64,000 nucleotides of DNA from assembly GCF_900603025.1 (NCBI RefSeq), contig NZ_LR026975.1, positions 4,712,001-4,776,000 on the forward strand, written 5' to 3'. Below the pieces are notes generated by a model. It had not been told where the DNA came from and did not search any database. It saw nothing but the letters and a program-made list of their open reading frames with translations. Source of the DNA: Mycolicibacterium hassiacum DSM 44199. Lineage in GTDB: Bacteria > Actinomycetota > Actinomycetes > Mycobacteriales > Mycobacteriaceae. This document shows, piece after piece, positions 15,914-23,509 of the stretch (positions are counted from its first letter, which is position 1; every line of letters begins with the position of its first letter). Made by a program: the position numbers and the translations under genes.

Positions 15914-16683
15914 CCGTCGATGGTAGGGGTGCGCCCCGCTGCGGCGACGATCACATCGTGGACGAACTGCGCCAGGCCCGGTTCGACGGCGTCGTAGTAG
16001 CGGGTGAACCGCTTATCGGCCAGGTAGAGCTCCGCCAGGCCGACGTGCAGTTCCGCGTCGTAGTCGTAGAACCGCTCGATGGTGGCGCGGTGCCGGGCGG
16101 CCAGCGCGTCGGCCTGCTCCGATCCGGGGACCACACCCGCGCGTTTGGCCGCCGCCAGGTCCGCCAACAGCGCCTCGTTCTCGGCCTTGACCTCGGCCCA
16201 GCCCTGCTTGTCCAGCCGCCGCGCCCGCTGCTGCGACTGCCGCCAGGCGTCGGTGTCGCCCCAGCGCTCCTCCGCCTCGGCGGCGTACTCCGCGGCGAAG
16301 GCGGTGGTGCCGAACAACTCCACCTGTTCCTCGGCGGTCAACCGGATGCCGCTGCGGTGGGCGTCCATGAGTTCCTCCACTGCCTTGATGGTGTGCTGGA
16401 GACGATCGGCCTGCTGAGCGAGCAGTTCACGCTGCCGGCGCAGGTGGGCGAGCACATCGGCGTCCGGGTCGTCGAGCAGCGTGCGGATCTGCGCGAGCGG
16501 CAGCCCGACCGAGCGGTACACCAGCACCAGGTGCAGCCGCTCGATGTCGGCGTCGGTGTAGCCGCGGTAGCCGGCGGGCGTACGCACGCTCGGCACCACC
16601 AGGCCGATGTGGTCGTAATGGTGCAGGGTGCGCACCGACACCCCGGTCAGGTCGGCCACCGCACCAACGGTTCTGGTGTCCAT
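15910..16683 (-). CDS. MerR-family regulator with TipA-like effector domain
   Basis: This protein of about 257 residues has an N-terminal MerR winged helix ([20 protein letters not shown], then [15 protein letters not shown]), a dimerisation coiled coil ([16 protein letters not shown]) and a C-terminal TipAS-like helical domain ([18 protein letters not shown], and [19 protein letters not shown]). TipA proteins sense thiopeptide-like drugs. The ATG at 16683 is preferred over GTG 16692 because the -10 hexamer overlaps the latter. It probably represses or activates its own promoter through the 9-5-9 dyad at 16691-16721. It is co-transcribed with rraA. Confidence 0.88.
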   Translation of the reverse strand: MDTRTVGAVADLTGVSVRTLHHYDHIGLVVPSVRTPAGYRGYTDADIERLHLVLVYRSVGLPLAQIRTLLDDPDADVLAHLRRQRELLAQQADRLQHTIKAVEELMDAHRSGIRLTAEEQVELFGTTAFAAEYAAEAEERWGDTDAWRQSQQRARRLDKQGWAEVKAENEALLADLAAAKRAGVVPGSEQADALAARHRATIERFYDYDAELHVGLAELYLADKRFTRYYDAVEPGLAQFVHDVIVAAAGRTPTIDG

Positions 16684-16690
16684 GGCCGCC

Positions 16691-16721
16691 ACTATCGACC
16701 CTGACGTCGGGTCAGGGTCAA
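16691..16721 (-). promoter_or_regulatory. MerR-type promoter with operator dyad
   Basis: On the minus strand TTGACC and GATAGT are separated by 19 bases, the long spacer typical of MerR-controlled promoters. The spacer holds a perfect dyad GACCCTGAC-N5-GTCAGGGTC. The -10 ends 7 bases before the ATG, so the transcript is probably leaderless. Confidence 0.8.
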
Positions 16722-16731
16722 GTCCGGGACG

Positions 16732-17436
16732 TCAGTTGCGGCCGGAACCGCGCCGGGCCAGCAGCACCGCCAGGACGGCCAGCACCCCGACCGCGATCGC
16801 CGCAGCGACCGGCAGCCGGGACGACCCGGCGCCGATCAGCGGCTCGGGCTCGGCCGGCGGCAGCGGGTTCGGCGCGCTCGCCACGGTCGACTTCGCTTGC
16901 GCGGCAACCTCTTTGGCGGCCTCCTCGATGTCCCTGCGGGGGAGGTCCTGCACGGGCTTGGGCGGCCCGGCCTGCTCGGCGGTCGGCCGGGGCTCGGTGC
17001 TCGGCTCGGGGCCGGTCGAGTGTGGGCTCGTCTGCTTCGCCGGTTCCGCCTTCTTGGCGGCCTTCTTCGCCGGGGCTTTCCTGGCGGGTGCCTTCCTGGC
17101 CCCCGCGTCGGCGCCCGTCTCGTTGGCGCCCGTCTCGTTGGTGCCCCTGTCGTTGGCGCCCGTGTCGTTGGCGCCCGCTTTCTCGGTCGTCGTCTTCTTG
17201 GCCGGCGCAACCTTCTCCGCCGGAGCCTTCTTCGCCGAAGCCTTCTTGCCGGCGGCTTTCTTCGCGGGGGCCTTCCTGGCCGCCTTCTTCGCCGGGGCCT
17301 TCTTGGCCGGCTCGCCGGCCGGCCCGTTCACCGATTCGGCCGGCTGGGCCGACCCGGCAGGACTCGACTCGGCAGGTGTCGGCGCGGGCGGGGTGTCACG
17401 CTGCCCGTCGTTCGGTCGGTCCTGCTGGTCTGCCAT
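16732..17436 (-). CDS. hns: Histone-like Lys/Ala-rich membrane-anchored protein (Rv3852 / H-NS-like)
   Basis: This 234-residue protein has an acidic/polar N-terminus, a long basic array of PAKKA-type repeats (residues about 43-135), a helical section (RRDIEEAAKEVAAQAKSTV) and a C-terminal transmembrane helix (VAAAIAVGVLAVLAVLLA) ending in Arg residues. The layout matches M. tuberculosis Rv3852, annotated as a histone-like protein that is membrane-anchored. An inserted run of six-residue repeats (TGAND/ETGAN type) is coded by an imperfect 18-bp tandem repeat at about 17100-17175. The start ATG at 17436 has the ribosome-binding site gaaggag; an upstream extension lacks support. Confidence 0.88.
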   Translation of the reverse strand: MADQQDRPNDGQRDTPPAPTPAESSPAGSAQPAESVNGPAGEPAKKAPAKKAARKAPAKKAAGKKASAKKAPAEKVAPAKKTTTEKAGANDTGANDRGTNETGANETGADAGARKAPARKAPAKKAAKKAEPAKQTSPHSTGPEPSTEPRPTAEQAGPPKPVQDLPRRDIEEAAKEVAAQAKSTVASAPNPLPPAEPEPLIGAGSSRLPVAAAIAVGVLAVLAVLLARRGSGRN

Positions 17437-17510
17437 CGGGCTGCTCCTTCGCAGTGCTCGTTGTCCGCGGGTCCGGCAGTGGACCCCATCATGCCAGGCG
17501 GGCCCGGGGG

Positions 17511-18446
17511 TCAACCGGTGACGGCCAGGCCCGCGGCCAGCGTCAGCGCGACCCCCATCGCGGTCAGCTCCACGACCGCGCGGGTCCGCGACAGGGCGGC
17601 GCTGGCGCGATGTCCGCGGGCGGCGGGCAGCCACAGCGTGCGGTTGCGCCACCCCAGCACCACCAGTAGCGACGTCAATACCAGTTTGGCCGTCAACACC
17701 CGGCCGTAGCCGGTGACCACGAGATCCGCCACCGACCCCAACCGGTCGACCGCCCCCACCGCGCCGGCGCCCACCATCGCCGCCACACACCACAGCGACA
17801 GCGTCGAGAACCGCGGCAGCACCCGCGCCCAGCGGCCCCGGTGCGCGACGGTGAGGACCAGCCCGGCCAGCGCCCCGCACCACAGCGCGGCCGCCAGCAC
17901 GTGCACCGCCACCGCGGCGCCACCCAGCCCGCTCACCGAGAAATGCCCGGTCAACACCCGCGACACCACGCCGATCGCCGCGGCCCCGACGACCACCGCA
18001 TTCGCCGAACCCCGCGCCCTCGAACCCCGCGACACTAGGGCCGTCACCAGCGACACCCCCGCCGCGGCCACGCCGAGCACCGCGGGCCGGCCCAGCCCGG
18101 ACGCGTAGGAGAGCACGGCCGACACATCGAGCCGAACGAACGGCACCCCGGCCACGTCGGCGGCCGCCACCAGCAACCGTGACACCTCGGCCAGCAGCCA
18201 GCCGGCCGCCGCCACGATCAGCGGAACCGTCGCCCGGTCGAGCAGCTCCCCGCGGTGACGGTCGTCGTCGAGCAGCGGCGCTACCGCGAGGCCCAGCGTG
18301 AGGATCGCCGCGCCGTCGCAGACCGCGCGCAACACCGTGGCGAGCACCGAACCGTCGGGGTAGGCCAGCGCCCAGGCCGCCGCCGAGGCGGCGAGCACCA
18401 CCAGCACCCCGGCCAGAACCGGACCGACGGCGCCGCGACGCGTCAC
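17511..18446 (-). CDS. CopD-family copper-associated membrane protein
   Basis: The roughly 311-residue polytopic protein has at least eight hydrophobic spans. The CopD signatures include the histidines of VLTGHFSVSGLGGAAVAVHVLAA (split at VLTGHFSVSG and AAVAVHVLAA), ALWCGALAGLVL and GYGRVLTAKLVL, followed by LGWRNR. The family is proposed to move copper across the membrane with the extracytoplasmic CopC. The GTG start at 18446 overlaps the copC stop (GTGA), which gives a two-gene unit. A substrate other than copper cannot be excluded. Confidence 0.85.
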   Translation of the reverse strand: MTRRGAVGPVLAGVLVVLAASAAAWALAYPDGSVLATVLRAVCDGAAILTLGLAVAPLLDDDRHRGELLDRATVPLIVAAAGWLLAEVSRLLVAAADVAGVPFVRLDVSAVLSYASGLGRPAVLGVAAAGVSLVTALVSRGSRARGSANAVVVGAAAIGVVSRVLTGHFSVSGLGGAAVAVHVLAAALWCGALAGLVLTVAHRGRWARVLPRFSTLSLWCVAAMVGAGAVGAVDRLGSVADLVVTGYGRVLTAKLVLTSLLVVLGWRNRTLWLPAARGHRASAALSRTRAVVELTAMGVALTLAAGLAVTG

Positions 18447-18970
18447 CGGCGTCGCCGGACCGCCCAGAGCGCTCCGCCGGCGATGATCACCACCGCGCCG
18501 ACGAAGAACGGCCACACCGGGATTCCGTCGCCGTCCGCGGCGTCGTCGCCGGCCGCGTCGGCCAGGGTGCCCGCCGGCGGGCCGGGCGTCCCCGGACCGG
18601 GCGCGGTGAGCTCGAAGGACCACGAACCGGTCACCACATGCCCGTCGGCCGAGGTGGCGCGGTAGTTGACGGTGTACTTGCCGGCCGGGCCGAGCGGGCG
18701 GACGGCCACGCTCAGCACCGGGCCGTCGACCTGCGGCTCCCCGGTCGACCACAGGTTGCCGTCCGGGCCGACCACCGTCATCGCGGCGAACTGCGGCTGC
18801 ATCGGCTCGTTGAACGTCGCGCTGACGCGCTCGGGTGGCTGGGTGAGCCGGGAATCCTCGGGCGGATCGGCCGCGATCCGGGCCGCGTGCCCGGAAGCCG
18901 CACCGGCACCGGCCATCGAGCCGGCCAGCATCGTCACCAGCACGGCCACCGCAGCGACAACGGTTCTCAC
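18443..18970 (-). CDS. CopC-domain secreted protein with C-terminal membrane anchor
   Basis: This 175-residue protein has a signal peptide (VVAAVAVLVTMLAGSMAGAG) followed by GHAARIAADPPEDSRLTQPP, the CopC N-terminal copper-ligand region with its His just after the signal peptide. VSATFNEPMQPQF and DGHVVTGSWSFEL are the other CopC hallmarks. A proline/glycine linker leads to a transmembrane helix (FFVGAVVIIAGGALWAV) and RRRR. It is coupled to the CopD gene. The topology, outside domain plus anchor, fits a copper carrier delivering to CopD. Confidence 0.88.
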   Translation of the reverse strand: MRTVVAAVAVLVTMLAGSMAGAGAASGHAARIAADPPEDSRLTQPPERVSATFNEPMQPQFAAMTVVGPDGNLWSTGEPQVDGPVLSVAVRPLGPAGKYTVNYRATSADGHVVTGSWSFELTAPGPGTPGPPAGTLADAAGDDAADGDGIPVWPFFVGAVVIIAGGALWAVRRRR

Positions 18971-18977
18971 GGCACTC

Positions 18978-19634
18978 CTAACTCGAGACCCCGAGCCGCG
19001 CCATCAGGTCGGCGTCGATCTCGTCGAGCTGACGTGCGATCGCGGCGTGGGCGGCGCGCCGGCGCGCCGTCGGCATGTTCTCGGCCGCGGTCACCGCGGC
19101 GGACAGGTCGGCGAGCCGGTCGGTGATCGCCGCGACGAACTGCTTGGTCTCGGCGTCCTTGGGATTCTTGTCGGCCACCAGCCGCAGCGACTGCTCGGCA
19201 CCGGCGATGCGCGCCGACAGCTTGGCGCCGTGCCCGGAGAACTGGCCGATCTGGCTGAGCGGCACCCCGAGCCGGTCGGCGCGGCGCTGGTCGATGTACC
19301 CGCGGGCGGTGACTGCCGCCCGGTAGGCGAGCGGGACGATCACAGGGGCCAGCAGCCGGGCCACCGTCAGCACCCGCCGAATCCGGCTGGGTGAGAGCAA
19401 CTTGCCCTCTCGCGCGGCCTTGAGCTGCAGTTCGGCGGCTTTCAGCGCGGCCCGGTCGCTGTCGCGCTGTGCCTTCAGCTGGGCCTTGAGCGCCTTGCGC
19501 TCGGCCTTCTGCTCGGACTTGATGCGGCGGGCCTCGTTCTTGGCGGCGAGCTTGGCTTCGAGCTTGGCTTTCGCCTTCAGCGCGCGAGCCTCGGCCCGGC
19601 GGGTGGCCCGGCTCTTGCGCTTGAACAGGCTCAT
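18978..19634 (-). CDS. Conserved mycobacterial protein (Rv3850-like, DUF6474)
   Basis: This 218-residue protein begins with a highly basic coiled coil (residues 1-75: RATRRAEARALKAKAKLEAK and QKAERKALKAQLKAQ) and has one hydrophobic stretch (VARLLAPVIVPLAYRAAV). A helical C-terminal half follows, with AKLSARIAGAEQSLRLV. The order next to hns and espR matches M. tuberculosis Rv3850. The function is unknown; the charge pattern suggests nucleic-acid or membrane-surface binding. It ends 8 bases before copC. The 294 bases upstream to 19928 separate it from a divergent gene and show no further gene. Confidence 0.85.
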   Translation of the reverse strand: MSLFKRKSRATRRAEARALKAKAKLEAKLAAKNEARRIKSEQKAERKALKAQLKAQRDSDRAALKAAELQLKAAREGKLLSPSRIRRVLTVARLLAPVIVPLAYRAAVTARGYIDQRRADRLGVPLSQIGQFSGHGAKLSARIAGAEQSLRLVADKNPKDAETKQFVAAITDRLADLSAAVTAAENMPTARRRAAHAAIARQLDEIDADLMARLGVSS

Positions 19635-19928
19635 CCCGGCTGCCTCCCGGTCGTGGTGGAAATTCGTTGTTCGGATGCAGCCCAACACTATCGCTCCGCA
19701 GCGGGAAGTCGGTGAGGGCTGCCCGACGGGGCCGGTCGCGGGCCCAACGGGCCGACGTACCCTGATGTCACCTGCGATGATTGCTGAGGTAGCTCCCACC
19801 TCCGCGGTGGATTTCGGCATCCTGGACGGTTGGGGCAGGGGTCCGGAGGGGATCGGGCGGAGAACTGACGGATCCGCTGCCCAGCACGGGTACCCGGCGC
19901 ATAGTGGATGTGTCGAAAGGGGGACGCC

Positions 19929-20420
19929 ATGGCCGCCAGCCGCAGGGTCACGCGAGCCGTCAACGCGGTGCTGGACCTCGCTCCCCGCGAGGGCGAGGTC
20001 TCGCTGACCCGGCTCGTGCAGGCCGTCAGCGAGGACCGCGGCCGGCCGATCGAGCTCAAGATGGCCGATCTGCCGCCGGGGGTGTGCGGGCAGTGGCGCC
20101 AGTACAACGATCGCGATGTGTTCCTCATCCAGAAGGGCCTGCCCGCCTGGGACCGAACGCTGGCGCACGAACTCGGACACCTGGTACTCGGTCACGAAGG
20201 CACCCCGGTGGTGCAGGCGGTTCGGGAGACCGTCGAACTGGCCAGCTCCGAGCTGATCGGCTACATGCTCAACCAGCGCACCGGCTGTATGGGACCCGCC
20301 GGTGAGGACGCCGAACAGGAAGCCGAGGACTTCGCGGCCCTGCTGCTCTACCGGCTGGGCCGGCTGCCGTCCGATCGGGCCTCGATCGTCCAGGTCCGGC
20401 TCGGAGAGGCGTTTGGTTGA
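19929..20420 (+). CDS. ImmA/IrrE-type zinc metallopeptidase
   Basis: This 163-residue protein has the metal motif AHELGHLVLGHE (HExxH, about residue 80) and the later EAEDFAALLLYRLGRLP, which matches the ExxxxFAxxLL helix of ImmA/IrrE peptidases. Such enzymes cleave XRE-family repressors. The ATG at 19929 follows gaaaggggg. The next gene, a seven-helix membrane protein, overlaps its stop by 4 bases, so the two are coupled. They converge on espR, an XRE-fold regulator gene, across a terminator. M. tuberculosis has no such genes between Rv3850 and espR. The likely substrate is an XRE-type regulator, possibly EspR; this is inference. Confidence 0.85.
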   Translation: MAASRRVTRAVNAVLDLAPREGEVSLTRLVQAVSEDRGRPIELKMADLPPGVCGQWRQYNDRDVFLIQKGLPAWDRTLAHELGHLVLGHEGTPVVQAVRETVELASSELIGYMLNQRTGCMGPAGEDAEQEAEDFAALLLYRLGRLPSDRASIVQVRLGEAFG

Positions 20421-21565
20421 TCGTTTGGGTGATCGCCGGTCTGCTCGGACTGGCCACCGGACTTCGCATCGGCTGGGCCCTGGTCAACAAGCAGTCGCTG
20501 GTGAGCTGCGCGATGATCCTCGCGCTGGGCAGTCTGGGCCTGGTCGCCGCCCTCAACTGGCAGCCGCTGACGCTGCTGATCGACAACGTGCTGCGCTGGC
20601 CCAACATCTCGATGGCCTTCACACAGGTGGCGCTGGTCGGCTGCGCGGCCGGCAGCTGCGTGATGATCACCGGGGTCGGGTCCGTCCTGAAACCGCCGAC
20701 CGTGCGGGTCATCTCGGTCATCCAGTACGGCGTGGCCGGGGTGATCGCGGTGATCAGCCTGATCGCGTTCTTCGCGGCGGGTAAGCAGCCGCAGCAGGCG
20801 CCGGCGGAATACCTGCGCCGCAACCTCACCTCGGGTGGCAGCACCGTGGGCTGGCTGCTTCCGGTGCTGTACGTGATGCTCGCGCTGACGCTGGTGACCG
20901 TGGCGGGCCTGCGCTACTCGAACCCCAGCCGGCGCGGCCGGGCGCTGTTCGTCTTCACCACCGGGATCGCGCTGATGGTGGTGGCGTCCGGGTTCATCCT
21001 CACCTGGGCGCTCGACGTGGACGCCCCGGTCGGCGTCGGAGCGGCGACGACCCTGCTGGGCTGCGCCATGCTGATGGTCGCGATGGGCGCGCTGCTGCCG
21101 AGCGTCGAGGACTGGCTCGGGGCCCGCCGGGAACTGCGGGTGATCGAGCCCCTGCTCACCGAGCTGGGCCGACGCCATCCCGACATCGGGATCGGGGTGC
21201 GCCCGCGGGGCCCGCTGGTGTTCCGGGTCGCCGAGCAGATGTCGATGATCTCCGACGCGCTGTATCTGGAGGCGACGGCGGCCCGTGCCGCCCCGGGCCG
21301 GCGGGACACGTCCGCGCTGGATCCGCTGACCGACGGCGGCGACCTCGAATCGGGCGGGCTGGACGGCCCCGGCGTGCCGCCCGCCGAACAGGCGCGCGCC
21401 ATCGCCCGCTGGGTGTACGGGACGCGACCGGAGACGACAGCCGAGGAGCGTGTCAAGTTCCCGGGGCCGGACTGGCTGCGGCAGCCCATCGGCTACTCCG
21501 ACCGGGAATGGATTCTCGAGATCGCCGAAAGCTACCGCGACCTGTGCACCCGGAACCGGAAATAG
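20417..21565 (+). CDS. Seven-helix membrane protein with cytosolic C-terminal domain (MAB_1171c-type)
   Basis: This 382-residue protein has seven hydrophobic spans between residues 1 and 232: at the N-terminus (VWVIAGLLGLATGLRIGWAL), then around 30, 73, 95, 140, 175 and 210. About 150 polar residues follow, with helical segments such as LRVIEPLLTELGRRHPDIGI and the late YSDREWILEIAESYRDL. This matches the putative transporter family named after MAB_1171c, often found next to ImmA/IrrE and XRE genes in Actinobacteria. Start TTG at 20417 overlaps the peptidase stop (TTGA). A receptor that controls the peptidase is as plausible as transport. Confidence 0.8.
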   Translation: MIVWVIAGLLGLATGLRIGWALVNKQSLVSCAMILALGSLGLVAALNWQPLTLLIDNVLRWPNISMAFTQVALVGCAAGSCVMITGVGSVLKPPTVRVISVIQYGVAGVIAVISLIAFFAAGKQPQQAPAEYLRRNLTSGGSTVGWLLPVLYVMLALTLVTVAGLRYSNPSRRGRALFVFTTGIALMVVASGFILTWALDVDAPVGVGAATTLLGCAMLMVAMGALLPSVEDWLGARRELRVIEPLLTELGRRHPDIGIGVRPRGPLVFRVAEQMSMISDALYLEATAARAAPGRRDTSALDPLTDGGDLESGGLDGPGVPPAEQARAIARWVYGTRPETTAEERVKFPGPDWLRQPIGYSDREWILEIAESYRDLCTRNRK

Positions 21566-21601
21566 CGATGGCGGTGAGGGAAAATCCCCACCGCCATCGC
21601 T
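21564..21601. terminator. Bidirectional terminator between the membrane-protein gene and espR
   Basis: The arms agcgatggcggtg and caccgccatcgct form a perfect 13-bp stem, with gaggg/tccc partly extending it around an AAAA loop. It starts on the stop codon of the upstream gene and serves the convergent pair. Confidence 0.8.
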
Positions 21602-21657
21602 GATGACGCGGTGTTCTGAGCGGTGTTCGCCCGTCTTTTTGACGCGGCCCCTGACAG

Positions 21658-22065
21658 TTACTCGACGTCGGTGTCGAGGTTCTCCTTGCGGCGGAGTTCC
21701 TCGGCCCGTTCGAGCAGCTCCTGCTGCGCCTCCGGCGACAGGCCGATGGTCCGGGCCGCAATCTTGCGGACGCCCTCATCTCGCATCTGCGCGAGGTAGG
21801 TCAGTTCCTTGTCCAGCTTCTCGAAGTACTCGTCGTCGGTGAAGTACTCCGGCTTGATCCGGAAGAAGTTGGCAAGGGCAGCCATGGTCGCCGCGGACGG
21901 GTTGGTGCGATTGCCCGAGCGCAGCTGCGACAGGTACGGAGCCGACATGGTGATTCCCTCAGCCTTCAGCGCGGCGATGACCTCAGCCGAGGTGTGCGGG
22001 CCCCTACCCGGTGGGTAAACCGTCTCGAACAGTCGGTTCAGGCGGGCGGCGAACGTCTTGCTCAT
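21658..22065 (-). CDS. espR: Nucleoid-associated regulator EspR
   Basis: This 135-residue XRE-fold protein in M. tuberculosis controls ESX-1 and cell-wall genes by long-range binding. The sequence is almost colinear with Rv3849: FAARLNRLFETVYPPGRG, then HTSAEVIAALKAEGITMSAP with the recognition helix and SQLRSGNRTNPSAATMAALA. The C-terminal dimerisation helices follow (DDEYFEKLDKELTYLAQM). The ATG at 22065 has the ribosome-binding site ggagg 8 bases upstream; an in-frame GTG at 22080 is less likely. The upstream region holds several TTTGCTG motifs, the reported EspR site, so autoregulation is likely. Confidence 0.96.
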   Translation of the reverse strand: MSKTFAARLNRLFETVYPPGRGPHTSAEVIAALKAEGITMSAPYLSQLRSGNRTNPSAATMAALANFFRIKPEYFTDDEYFEKLDKELTYLAQMRDEGVRKIAARTIGLSPEAQQELLERAEELRRKENLDTDVE

Positions 22066-22512
22066 GGGTTTGACCTCCACATGCTTGGCTGACGGGACAT
22101 TGGGCCGCGTATTTGCTGACCATCGTAGCGACCCGGCTCGTCAAACCCAAGTGCAAACGGGTCCGAAGATATTCCCCATTTGCTGGATCAAGCACCCCAC
22201 CCGGGCCCCGCGAAGCGCTGACGCGGCAGTTCGACGGCAACGTAACCTCACGTAAGATGCGGTCAAGCAAATACTGACGGCTCCGCAGAATCGAGTGTGC
22301 CGGGGGTCCGAGGGTAATCCGGCCGGAATCGCGAAATTCCCCGGAGGCAATGCGGAGAAGCGGTCAAGATCGCCCGATTTGAATTTGCTGTCACCACAGG
22401 GGGATTAGCCAGCGCGCGCCCGGTCGTGGTCTCGGGGGTGGCCCGGAAAGTGGTCCGGGCCACAGATTGTGGCGAACGTCACATGCGATGGCGCGACGCC
22501 CGCCCCGGCCCG
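22066..22512 (-). promoter_or_regulatory. espR upstream region with repeated EspR-type motifs
   Basis: These 447 bases hold no gene that I can support. TTTGCTG occurs on the plus strand at 22112-22118, 22179-22185 and 22384-22390, and TTTGCTT on the minus strand at 22265-22271. The published EspR recognition motif, as I recall it, is TTTGC[TC][GA]. Spacing of 60 to 200 bases suits the looping or bridging mode of EspR. The region also receives the 3' end of the TMEM165-family transcript. No clear -35/-10 pair could be fixed. Confidence 0.55.
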
Positions 22513-23244
22513 TCAGTGCCCGTTCGACGGCTCCGAGGTGCGCGTCTCGTCGAGCGCCGGTCGGGTGTCGACGACCGGGGTACCGCCGCTGTCTCGCCGC
22601 CGGCGAAGCGCGATCCCGGCGCCGATCACCGCCGCGCCCACCACCACGCCGACCGACGCAACGGCCACCGCACGCCATTCCAGCGCACCGTCGAACAGCA
22701 GCCACAGCCCGAACACCAGGAACAGCAGGCTGGCCAGGGTGTGCAGGGCGCCCGTCGGCAGCCGGCGGTGCATGACCGCACCCACCGCGATGGCCACCGC
22801 ATCGGCGAGCACCATGCCGAGGGTGGCGCCCACCCAGACACCGGCCGAGGTGTGCTCGCTGGCCAGCGCCACGGTGGCCAGCATGGTCTTGTCGCCGAGT
22901 TCGGCGAGCACGAACGAGGAGACGATCGCGAGCACGACGAAGCGCGGTTCGGCCACCTTGATGTCCTCGTCGTCGCCGCCGCGGGACTCGCGCCAGGTCC
23001 ACCAGGCGAACGCGAAGAACGCGATCGCGGCGGCCACGGCGATCGGCCGCTGGGGCAGTGTCAGCCCGAGGAAGTGCCCGATCGTCACCGAGACGCCGTG
23101 CACCAGCATCGCCGCGATGCCCACCCCGGTCAGCACCACCCACCAGCGGTGCCGCAGCGCATACGCCATCGTCATCAGCTGGGACTTGTCGCCGAGCTCG
23201 GCGAAGAAGACGACGGCGAAGCTGATCAGTACCGCGGCGACCAT
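22513..23244 (-). CDS. TMEM165/GDT1-family cation exporter, probable manganese efflux
   Basis: This 243-residue, about six-helix protein has the duplicated family signature ExGDKs: FFAELGDKSQLMTMAYAL at the start of the first half and VLAELGDKTMLATVAL in the second. A charged loop (RESRGGDDEDIKVAEPR) separates the halves. Members export Mn2+ (MntX/Mnx type in bacteria) or Ca2+/Mn2+ in eukaryotes. The ATG at 23244 is chosen because MVAAVLISFAVVFFAE is the family start, with aaagg upstream. The leader carries a yybP-ykoY-type riboswitch that senses Mn2+, which fits a manganese exporter. In place it lies next to espR, like M. tuberculosis Rv3848. Confidence 0.9.
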   Translation of the reverse strand: MVAAVLISFAVVFFAELGDKSQLMTMAYALRHRWWVVLTGVGIAAMLVHGVSVTIGHFLGLTLPQRPIAVAAAIAFFAFAWWTWRESRGGDDEDIKVAEPRFVVLAIVSSFVLAELGDKTMLATVALASEHTSAGVWVGATLGMVLADAVAIAVGAVMHRRLPTGALHTLASLLFLVFGLWLLFDGALEWRAVAVASVGVVVGAAVIGAGIALRRRRDSGGTPVVDTRPALDETRTSEPSNGH

Positions 23245-23289
23245 AGGGCGACCTTTCGACTCGTTGCTGACGAGCGCGCGCAGGCACGC

Positions 23290-23405
23290 CCGTCGGACCG
23301 GGTCGAAGGTCTCGCCCACCGCAGAAGCGGTTCGCGTGCCGGGCGACGCGGGTGCGCCGCCAGCATGTCGACATCGCGATTGCGGACTACTCCCCTTCGG
23401 GTGTC
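23290..23405 (-). promoter_or_regulatory. yybP-ykoY-type manganese riboswitch
   Basis: On the minus strand the leader reads cgaaGGGGAGTAG (GGGGAGTAG at 23395-23387). It continues with GACATG near 23365 and gcgagACCTTcg near 23310. GGGGAGUAG, GACAU and AGACCUU are the conserved loop elements of the yybP-ykoY class. CGAAGG and CCTTCG can pair to juxtapose the two loops that bind Mn2+. It starts at the predicted transcript start and precedes a TMEM165-family gene, a typical member of the regulon. Boundaries are approximate. Confidence 0.8.
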
Positions 23406-23412
23406 GACGTCG

Positions 23413-23441
23413 ACCATAGCCGCCGGCGACGCACCTGCCAA
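23413..23441 (-). promoter_or_regulatory. Promoter of the riboswitch transcript
   Basis: On the minus strand TTGGCA (23441-23436), a 17-base spacer and TATGGT (23418-23413) predict a start near 23405, exactly where the riboswitch begins. Confidence 0.65.
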
Positions 23442-23451
23442 GGCGTCGCCG

Positions 23452-23473
23452 TGATTTCGGGCACCCGAAATCA
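23452..23473. promoter_or_regulatory. 22-bp palindrome upstream of the riboswitch promoter
   Basis: tgatttcggg and cccgaaatca flank two bases and form a perfect 10-bp inverted repeat. It lies 11 bp upstream of the -35 box and 36 bp downstream of the previous gene. There is no T-run, so an operator (for example for a metal-responsive repressor) is as likely as a terminator. Confidence 0.5.
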
Positions 23474-23509
23474 GCGTTCCGGCTGCCGAATCATTCTTTT
23501 CGAAAAGCC

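Noticed and set aside
18447..18752. N-terminal extension of the CopD gene on the minus strand
   Set aside because: It would overlap copC in another frame; the GTG at 18446 with GTGA coupling and a hydrophobic first helix is a better start.
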